A DNA stretch of 64,000 nt from Cristatella mucedo (lineage: Eukaryota; Bryozoa; Phylactolaemata; Cristatellidae): the NCBI GenBank assembly GCA_009760855.2, contig WPIO01000027.1, positions 844,501 through 908,500 on the forward strand, written 5' to 3'. Positions within the stretch are counted from its first letter, which is position 1; each line of letters starts with the position of its first letter. The position numbers and the translations under genes were made by a program. This document shows, piece by piece, positions 1 to 10,200 of the stretch. Under the pieces are notes generated by a model. It searched no databases. It saw only the letters and a list, made by a program, of their open reading frames with translations, and was not told the DNA's origin.

Positions 1-1725
1 TCGTTCGAATAGCTTATCGCTGTGCTGCTGCAGTACGTTACTCTAATACTTCAATCCCGGCTTAGTGCTTGTGTGCTGTGCTGATCACGTGGCATACTTC
101 TCGTGCGTCTAGTTATGACTACTTCTGGTTTAGGGTTAGCTCTTGACCTCTCCCAGGTCGGAGCACTGCCAAAGTGATAATTTTCGTCGATGTCCTCGGA
201 GCCTGTTTAGAGCTGGTGCCTGCATGCCACTTGGCATGGAGATATCGTGTGTAAACCCAAGATTCCCTACAAAAGTATTCATCGACTACACTTAGCAATT
301 ATCGGCTCAATCGGAATTAAGCCGTGGACAGGGAGACCCTTTCCTTGCCAAATGCAGCCCATCGATAGAAAGCTAAAGGGGCGTGTCGGCTTCCTTCCTG
401 GGGATTGAGCTGAGTCTGCTGCACTTTTGCTCGCGCCCGTGATCCCACTTGGTTCAGCCACACACGAAACAGAGCACCCGAAGTTGAACACTGCTGTCGT
501 TTGCTGATATAGCTGGACATAGAAAGGCTAAAGGTGTACGTTGACAGCTAGTGCAACAAAGGTCTGTGCATCGATGGCCAACAATTCTTTGCTTGCCAGA
601 AAATAGATTTCTACTGCCAATTTTAGATGATTGGACATTGATCTGTGGCTCCTTTTAGCAGTGATATTATCCATACTACGTATATGTTTTCCTTGCAGTA
701 GTATTGCATTTTGAAGCCTCTGAATTGATCTGCTAAGTACTTGGACTGTGGCTCTTTCTTAGGCACCAATTTCGTTGTCGAACAGTCCATTATGTACCGT
801 CTAAGTACCTTTTGCATTTAGTTAAATGCATTCTATCCCTACCCATGTCGGTGCGTACCACAACGAGTCGTGACTTTGCCTGTTACTGCAATGGTATGTG
901 GTCACATACATGGCAATTCTGTCCGGTGATAAACTAAGGCTTCGACGTTTTGGCCAGTAACCCTCGTTGTAGAATGCCTCTCTGTTGTGCGCTGTTGGTT
1001 TGAAATGCAAGGTTATTCTCATCTGGCTCGAATAAGTCAAGATATGTTAGCTGTGCATCTAGATTCTGCATGGGCATATGGATAGGCATCGGTATCACCT
1101 GGCCACGTCGGTGGATCACTCTGGACCAAGCGACCCTGCACGGCCCTGTCTCGTGATTTCTGTACTGCAGACCTTCGACCTAAAGGTCAGCATTATCCAA
1201 GTCGGTCTGCCACGGTATTTTGCCATTGTAAACTTATTCCTTTCATCCGTCTATGATTCCCCTGTGCGGCTTCCATCTTTAGCTTTTACTGGTCGTTAGA
1301 GAAATTTCGCTGCTTCGAAAGCTTTCGGAGCTTCTCCCGTGGATCGCCCATGATTTTGCATTGCCTTCTGGAGCAAATTCGCCGTTCCTACCACGACTGG
1401 TTTACTACTTAGCCTCCTCATCCCGAAGTCTCAGAACTTGTGAGTGAACAGGATCATCTAATGTTTCCCAAGATATCCTGTCGGCCCACTCTGTCGTCGT
1501 GGGTAACAGCAAACCAGTCTTACCAGTTTCCAGAGTTTCCCAGTCACGAAATGCTGGCGCTAAGGAACTGCATTTAACCCCAGCTTTGACAAACGAATCT
1601 ACTGCGAATCCAATGAAACTTGTGAGCCGAACCTGCTCATGGGGATTTGTCATTTCGACTAGGTAAGCTAAACGCGATCAGCCAAACAGCTTGTCAGTAG
1701 AGCTGGCCTTGGAAATGAATTTAAA
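1..1725. other. No recognisable gene
   Basis: Several short minus-strand frames (1653-1405, 1119-934, 817-623, 491-279) follow each other, which may be the remains of a larger transposon or exons, but no domain was recognised. Confidence 0.4.
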
Positions 1726-1904
1726 ACTAGCTGATTTACCAGCCTCTTTTGTATAGCGACAGAAGAGCCTTGACGGCTATCACCATCGCTTACAGTGGCA
1801 ATAGAGGATTCCCCCCCCCCCCCCCCCCGCAGGATTCGAGCCCACGACTTCTGTCCCGATGTCGTGCAAAGCAACTGCCTTACCTAGTGTGCCATCACGG
1901 CTAG
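1726..1904 (-). mobile_element. SINE-1 (tRNA-derived)
   Basis: Minus strand: GCCGTGATGGCACACTAGGT (box A region), GGGCTCGAATCC (box B, complement of 1832-1843), body and AATCAGCTAGT end. A run of C interrupts the centre at 1811-1828. Confidence 0.8.
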
Positions 1905-2299
1905 TGTGGAGTGCTACAGGCTCTGTTGTGCTGTGCACTACATGATATGTCGTGCTCACCTTGCCCTTTAGCTTGCCGCATTCCTGCGAGCTGCCATTCG
2001 AAGCCACTCGAGCACTGTGCACAGTCGTCCTTTCCTTGATCGGTAGGCTGCTGATCTCTCCCTCCTCGGGGCGGGAGAGTGGAGTGGGCGTGAGTGGTTG
2101 GAGGGGGGAGGAGGAGGCAGCTGTGCAGCAGCGTTGATGTCAGCAAGGGCTAAACTACTAAGCTCGAAAGCCTAACAGAGCGTTCGATTCTCTGTGTTCG
2201 TCTCAGGTGGAGATTCGCCTACTATCTCGTTATTTTCATCTATGGTATTTACGTGCTCTGGGATGTAAGTATTGACTTTTTGGCCAGCCCTTTTTGGCA

Positions 2300-2370
2300 A
2301 CACACACAGACACACACACACACGCACACGCGCATGCACACACACACGCACACACACAGACACACACACG
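2300..2370. repeat. Imperfect (CA)n microsatellite
   Basis: CACACACAGACACACA-type sequence with G interruptions. Confidence 0.9.
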
Positions 2371-2485
2371 TTGCTCGATGCACTGAGGTTGGCTCGGCCG
2401 TGAGTGTCTGCAGCAGTAGTGTTTTGCCTGCACGATCAAGCGGCGTCTAGTTAGTATATTTACGTTATATCAACACATTTCTCTC

Positions 2486-2608
<123 letters not shown>

Positions 2609-2609
2609 G

Positions 2610-3800
2610 TGTAGGTGTGTGTTTAGCTTAGGGTTTAGGATTGTGGGCGTAGTGCTTAGAGGTTTTGAGTTAGATTTACATTTTGTGTTCTAGTGGTTTG
2701 GCTTTTTATTTGTTTGACTTTGAGGTTTTGCTTGTAGGGTTTAGCGGTCAGTGTTAAGGTGGCTTTAGGGAAAAAATCTCAGTTGAAAAGATATCTCAAA
2801 CGTTTTCTATTTATCGTAAATATTGGTAAACACGTTTAGCAGCCTGCAACGGGCATTGCACCGATAGCAGGAAATGAGCTGGCTCTATGAACAAACGATG
2901 CCTTATTAGCTGGATCGAGCGTTGGCATAGAAGTTTCACAAGCACTCGCTTTCAAGAGGGGGGCTCTCAAGACCATAGCAAAGTTGATTGTGTTGTCTGC
3001 GACTGCACCTCTTGCTCCCGACTACTGCGTTGGTATCTACTCACAGTCGACTTATCATGAGATCATCCTAAGCGATGCAAGGCCGTGCATGCATCGCAAC
3101 CTCGTGCCCGCGGTTATGCTGAAGCAAAAAGGCGCCAAGACTTAGGTAGGGATGCTTTGCAATAGAGCATCAGTCCCATGGCAGCCTAGTGTGAACTTAA
3201 CTGCATCTCCATCTACCTGGGCACCGCACTCAACAAGCAAGCAAAAAGACGGGACTTGCTCGTGTGTGCTCCGTAGCATGTTGGCTCCCGTGTATGCAAC
3301 CATCTTCTGGCATACACCTCCGGTCTCTCTCTCTCTCTCCCTCCCCCATCCTATCGAACCTCCTCTCTCATTTTCCTACCATTCTCTCTCTCTCTCTCTC
3401 TCCCTTCCTTCCGTTTTAGCATTTCTTTCTGCGTATATGTTGATATTCACTCCCACACACACACTCACACACACATATACATACATAAATATACGTTGCA
3501 CCGCGTGCTGAGGTCGATGGCACAGTCCTCTGCTTGCCTTGCATATGCTGAAGCTGTGCTGCTGTGTACTTTGCTGCATACATTCAAGTATGTAGAAAGA
3601 GATTAAGTTTTCTCAGGGTTTCATGGAAATGTGTTGCTATTAGTATTATTATTTTCATTTTGATTTGTATTATTATCTTTCAGAAACCTTGGTTAACCGA
3701 TACCCGTCAGTGCTGGTACAATTACCCCGTGCAGGTAAGCTAGCAACAGGACAGAGATGGGAAAGAGGCAGACAACTAGCGGGTGGATAGACAGACAGAG
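2610..3800. other. No gene seen; simple-sequence rich
   Basis: Contains CT-rich stretches at 3326-3415, a CACACA patch at 3453-3475 and nothing coding that I could support. Ceramide synthase N-terminal exons were looked for here and not found. Confidence 0.5.
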
Positions 3801-3802
3801 AG

Positions 3803-3803
<1 letters not shown>

Positions 3804-3866
<63 letters not shown>
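3804..3866. repeat. (GA)n microsatellite
   Basis: Pure GA array followed by CAGA repeats and a G run at 3889-3898. Confidence 0.95.
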
Positions 3867-3868
<2 letters not shown>

Positions 3869-4131
3869 AGACAGACAGACAGACAGACGGGGGGGGGGGC
3901 AGAGATGACAGAGTGACCCTCGGAGCAACAGAGACACTGGCAGGTCAGAGCGGAGAGACGTGAGATAAGATGCAGAGAGCCAGGCAGATGGTGACACTGC
4001 TGGAGCAGCATGATAAGAGCAGTTGCTTCGATCGGAACTTCTGTGCTTTTATTAGATGCTCTCCTTGACTTTCTGTTTGCCAATCAGTGGCTGTGTTTGT
4101 CTCCACTGTTGGCCTTCGTCGGATGCCTCAG

Positions 4132-4245
4132 CGACCTACTCATACGTTGCAGTCAGTGACTCGCGACTTGTACTGGTACTACATGATAGAGCTAGCCTTC
4201 TACGTGTGCCTTTTCTTCAGTCAGTTTTCGGACGTCAAGAGAAAG
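4132..4245 (+). CDS. CERS: Ceramide synthase coding exon a (start of TLC domain)
   Basis: The exon encodes the first visible TLC membrane helix (YWYYMIELAFYVCLFF) and the SQFSDVKRK loop, and ends AAG|GTAAGA. The acceptor is uncertain. A CAG at 4129-4131 gives a phase-0 start. An alternative CAG at 4085-4087 would add about 15 codons in the same frame. Confidence 0.8.
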
Positions 4246-7200
4246 GTAAGAGGCTGCCTGAGAAAGCCCGTCGTCCTCCCTTTCATTTGCCTGAGCTGCA
4301 TAACTGCCCTCGTGCCATTTTCCGGAGAAATTGACGCACTGTAGGTTTTCTGGGAAGGAGAGTCCGAGCTTCGCCTTCGCTCAGCGGCTTGCTAATCACG
4401 CGACAGTCTAAGCGTGGCGCAGACTGCGGCTGTGCTTGCCCTCGTGCGAACCCTGAACACCTGTGTCTAGTCTCCGTGAGCAGCTGCAGCTTATTTGGCT
4501 GTCAGCGCTGGCAGCTTTCACCGCATCGTCACTGGCAGCCGGCCCCTGGTCGATAATAATAACAATACATTTGTGCGGCGTCCTCATAAAGCTCCACCTT
4601 TTTTCTAGGCATATTGCGTGTGCTGCAAAGGAAGCGTGATCGAAAATGGTTTGTGCTAGCATGTCAACAAGCATAGCCTGGTTAGATGCAACATGCACAG
4701 GGTCAGCATGTAAATGCCTCGCACTCGGCAGAGCGCATTTGGGTGGCAGCACATGCTCCTCGCGTCCAAGCTGCCTCTCAGCAGCATTTCCGGTTGCCGT
4801 TCGGGTCAGCCATTCCGGTTGCCGGCGGCAGCTTCGTGCATGCTGCTTCTGATTCACGTGCTTCGACGCCTGTGCATGGCGCTCCGATGATGTGGCCCGG
4901 GCCGACCGTGCTGAGTCGGCCCGCGCGGCTGCGGAGGTGTGCAAATGCGCGCCCCAGTCGTTTGACTAGGGTGAGGTGCGCCGACGTTGGTCGGGCGTTG
5001 GGAAGCCGGGTGTGAGCAAATATGGTAAGGTGGCCGTCAGCATGACTATGGTGGAGCTGACATGCATGCCGTGTTTAGAGCGATTCTTCTTCCCTCCAAA
5101 AAGCGTCCACCGAGCTGGGCATGCTAAGCGTTGCTGTGTGGAGTTGCAGTCATCGAGTGGGTGGGGCGCGTGCAATGGCAGCAGGCTCGTGGCTCTGCCA
5201 ACCCCCTCTTTGCCTGCTAGACATAGCCAAAAGGCAACTCAGCTCAGGGTCGTGACATGCACACGTGTTAGCATTGGCTGCGATTAGCAGTGTAGTTCAC
5301 TGGCATTCATCTGGCAAGTCATCCAGGGTCTAGTCGCTGCATCCTGCATCGTGGGGGGAGCCAGGTGGATGGGGCCAGTGGATTCTTTTCTTGCAGCAAT
5401 GCTGACTAGCATGCGTTGCATTGCATCTCTGGCAACTGATGTGGACGGACGTTCATTTGCAGGCACTTGAACAGGTAAGAACTGCAGAGTAGGGGAGCCT
5501 AGTACACCTCTCTACGATCTGCGATCGAAAGTCCTCTTGAACGTCTTCTTGTACAGTGTCAACAGTAGGGACATATGCCTAGACAGACCGACTGACGAGA
5601 CAACGATGGGTAGAGATGTGTGATCGAGAGAGACAGACAGAGAGAGAGAGAGAAATCTAATTCATAGACAGGTAAGAGGCCTTCAGGCGACGAGCACGGT
5701 AGTTTTTGCCTAGTTGTCGGTGCCCTGGATTCCATGGCTCGCACGAATAATATCTGCAGGCTCCTCCTTGGTACTGCGTGGGTGGTAGCCCTCGGAGGAG
5801 TCTGGGCACCCCCCCCCACGGAGCCGGCTCCGGTCCTTGGATCATGCATTCACATCGAGAGCTGCACCTCCTCAGCTACTGGCGTCGATATGAGGTCCCT
5901 TGGCAGTTGTATTCGTTTGGGTTCTAACAGTCACGAATAGTGTCTGTGAAGTGGAGGGACCAGGAGCCAGGCAGGCATTTCCCCTTCCAATGCTTACGGT
6001 GGGGGTACAGTGCTACCTGGGCTTCCCCCATTCTAACGCCCCATACCGTCAATGATGACGAAATTATGTCCTATTTCCACTCAATAAGAAATGGCCGAGT
6101 TCGTGTCGAACAAACACTGTGATTTTTATTAATTGTGAGCCTATGGGAAAATCCTTTTCGTCTTGCCCATAAGATGAAACCCTGGCTCTACGTGTGCGTA
6201 TATGCACCTCTTCAGTAATACTATTTAGTTGGACTGCGCTTGTTTGGGGTATACCAAGCAATGCAAATGTTTGCTATTGACTATTTCTGGCAAGTCAGCA
6301 TTTCCATTCCAATCGTCAGCTTTTCGGAGTTAGCTAGGGCCTGGTGGTCTGATGTCAAACACCACAATAGGTTTGGTGTGTGCTTCATGTAGTGAGCCCC
6401 ACCCTCCTCTATGGCTGCCAGGCAAGCGGTAGCTGCTGCAGCTAGCTCAGCGACTGCTGACATCTGATTGCTTGCACCCTCGCGAGATGGTGCTGCTGTG
6501 CATTGCTTCGCTCCCTGTCGAACGTCAGTGGGGAGCAGTGAAAGCAGTCTGCAGCTGCTCTGGGCCGACAAGTGCTGCCTGACAGGGGCTCAGACCAACT
6601 AGGGATTCAGAGGAAAGCAGAGCCGCAAGAGAGACGGCTGTAATTCACTTAAGATGCCATCGGCACGCATATGCTGCTGTCCGAACCTATCGGATCCCGT
6701 CCCACACTCAGCTCCTGAACTCCTATAGATGCACCGATATAATATTAAGAATAATAATACGTTTTACAGCATCCTCGGAGAATTTAACCCATTTCTAGGC
6801 ACTTAGCATATGCAGTACATGGGGCACGGCAATATGGTTATTCATAGCATGCACCGTGTGTGCAAACGTAAGCACACAAGGTTGCCAAGCTGGTTTGGTC
6901 CAGCGGTTAAGGTGCTCGCCCCGACCAAGGTCTGGCTGAGGTCGTGGGCTCGAGACCTGTGGCATGCGTGAAGTGCCTGAATAGAGATTAGGTTCTCTTG
7001 GAGCACTGTACAAATGAATTATTTAAGAGGCAAATCCCAGAGGTTTGACCGTGTGTCTCCTTTGCTGAAAGAGCTTTCATGGCTCCAGTTTGATCAACAG
7101 ATACAGAGCCAAGTTTGTATGCTAACCTACAAAGCCGCCATGGCTTGGCTTCTCCATACCTAGCTGAACTGCTGCACCAATATCAGCTTCCTCGTGCACT

Positions 7201-10200
7201 CAGGTTCTGTATGGACAATAAATTAGCTGTTCCATTCCTCTGCTTAAAGACCGTTGGCGACAAAAATTTTTGTTCTGCAGATCCTTGATTGTAATAATAA
7301 TAATAATAATAATAATAATGATATTGCACTTGATAAAGCGCCCTCAGAGAACTTAATCTCTTTCTAGGCGCTTTACATTTGCTGCAAAGTGATGTGCAAT
7401 AGAATAGTAAGTAAAATCATGCTTGAAAAACAAACAAAATGAATAATATGGTTAGGGGTGACATGCACAGGGTCAGCATGCAAATGTGGTTAGTGGCAGC
7501 ATGCACAGTGTCAGCACGCATAAGCACATCAAGGACGAATCACAAGGACCCACTAAATGCTGTCCTAAATAGGTGTGTTTTTAAGTTTCTTTTAAATGTG
7601 GTCAGGTCATGGGATGTTCTGACGCAGGTCGGGAGGGAGTTCCAGGCTTTGGGAGCATACGAGCTAAATGCACGGTCTCCAAAGGATTTAAGGTTTGTAT
7701 GAGGTATTTCCAGACTGTTGGATTCCGAGAAGCAGGTGGTACGATGCTTGGCCTGATGGGGTAGTATATCTGAAAGATAGGCTGGAGCCATAGAATGAAG
7801 AGACCCAAAAGTGAGCGACGAAACCTTGAAGTCAATCCGTTGCCTCACTGGTAGCCAGTGCAGGTCGGCGGGAAGTGGAGTAATGTGGCAACTGCGACGC
7901 TCACGACAGACAAGCCTAGCTGCAGAGTTTTGCACCAGCTGCAATCGCCTGATCGCACATGCTGGTAGGCCAGTAAGCAGTGAGTTGCAGAAGTCGAGAC
8001 GGGATGTCACGAATGCATGGACCAACTTGGACGTGGTATCCTTATCTAAACAAGCCCGAATTGTAGCAATGTTATGAAGCTGAAAATAGAACTTCTTATA
8101 CAACGACACTTTCTCTTCTGCTGCCAATTGTGGCAAGTCCTTTCCAGCCGTCCTGAGCTGCTACTTCCAGGCTACTCACTACCTCAAATGCTTTCCTGAC
8201 TCTGCTATGTTTCACACTTTCTCGTTTTTGCATGAGATGAAGTCTGTTGGCTACCGAATGCGTACCGAAAGCTGCTTAGGCTGTGAGTGCACTAAACAAA
8301 ACTCTCCTCCTTAACACCCACATAGTATTTGTGGAGTTACAGACGGAGATACATAACATTACACAAAGAAAAATTCACGAGTACACAGCAAATGCTCTGA
8401 AAACACGTGCTTTTTTAATTTCTTTTAAAATGTCCAGTCGGGAAATGTCATGACGTCAGCCGGGAGTGAGTTGTGGGATTTGTGAGCATACCAACTAAAT
8501 TCAGTCTCCAAAGGATTTGAGGTTCGTCTGAGGCATAGCTAAACAACTTGAGTAAGAAGGGAATACGGTACAATACCTAGCATTATTAGTGAGTAGCTTT
8601 TTATAGGTTGGCTGGAGCCAGAGAATGAAGGGACTTGCAAGTGAGAGATAAAACGTTGAAGTCGATCCACTGCTTGCTTTGGAACCAGTGCAGGTTTGCG
8701 AGAGTCGTGCAATGTGGTAACTGAAAAGTTCACGGCAGACGACAAGCCTGACTGCTGCGTTGTGCACCAAGTGCAAGCCTTTGATTGCATAGGCTGGTAG
8801 ACCAGCAAGCGGTGAGTTACAGCAGTCGAGACGTGATGTCATAAATGCATGGACCAATTAGGATGCTGTATCATGTCTTAAGTAGGCCCGAATTTCTACA
8901 ATCTTGAGTTGCTAAATGTGTGCACACTCGACCGTGGTACTGATGTGGTCATTTAGTGAAAGGTCACAGCAGGAGGTAGGCTGGAAGATCCCATTTTAAG
9001 GGATATGCTTTCCAATTTCTAACTCATGCTAGATTTGTCCATAACTAGTAAGTTTTTTATTGGCATCTAATTTGAGAAAGCTTGCTGCCATGCAAGTTCA
9101 GGTTTAGCGATACATGCAGCAAGAGAGTTGAGAGAGTTTGGCATGCTGGAAGCCTGTGTGGGATTAAAGCCTAGGCACAGGCTGGTGTCATATGCATAGA
9201 AGTGAAAGCCTAGATTGTGCTTGCCGATCATATCGACAAGAGGAAGAGTGCAAACTGTGGAAAAAAGAGGATCACATACAGAGCCCTGCAGAACCCATAC
9301 TTTAGAAGCTCCTTGGTAGATTGTTCCCTGTTGGCATTAATGCTCTCCCACTTAGCAGCTAGGACCTGAGCCATGGCTCAGTGAGTGGCCAATGATTCCC
9401 TGGTGAGATGAGAGGCAGTCGGAAGGACTTGGTGATCGATAGTGACAAAACACGACAAGCACAGAGACTTATCCTAAGTAAGCATTTCTGAAAATGTCGC
9501 GGTACACGCGAAGTAATGCTGACTCTGTGGGAGTTATTGCATCTAAAACCTTACTGGAACTTGCCTGCTAGGTTTTAAGTTTCAATATAAGAATTTAGCT
9601 GGTTTGTCACTAATCGTCTAGTGCAGAGGTTGGCAAACTCCAGCCTGTAGGTCAGATCCGGCCCAGCTAGTGCTCCAGTCGGGCGAGTGGCCCCCTAGTT
9701 ATTTATTGATGGTTCCGGCCTAATTGAGTTTTCTTCTCCTTCACTATAGAGGTACTTTGACTTACGAGTATTCCAACTAAAGAGCTTTCGAAGCACGAGC
9801 CATCTTTCGGCTGCTTTTTGCTTTGAGTTGAGAACTAACTGTTACTGTGCTTGATTTTGCTTCGTGTTTCGAAGTATAGAGTGGGCGTAGCCGCCAGCCG
9901 TAGTGGGCGTGGTCTCCTCTGGCCTCCTAGTGCACCTTCTTGACCTCCTGAAATGTAGCCTAGTAGTCCGAAAAGTTTGCTGACCTCTGGTCTAGTGTCT
10001 TTGATAGGGACTGCAGCAAGGAGAGTCGGCAGAAGTTGCTGAAGTTCTCCTGGTCCAGTGTTGCCTCCTTAACAAGTGGCCTAACAATAGCCTTTTCGAG
10101 AGGTACAGGGACAACACCTAAGGGCATATGTTTCGTGTTATTTATATGTAGCAGCAGGAGACCAAGGCATGGCATAAAAGGTCAGTAGTTACATGGTCTG

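Noticed and set aside
1405-1653. 82-codon minus-strand ORF thought to be a retroelement protein
   Set aside because: No catalytic motif or domain could be named.
4088-4131. Earlier start of the first visible ceramide synthase exon at 4088
   Set aside because: The CAG at 4085-4087 is a possible acceptor, but the added residues do not resemble the family and a phase-0 CAG at 4129-4131 fits better; left as an alternative.
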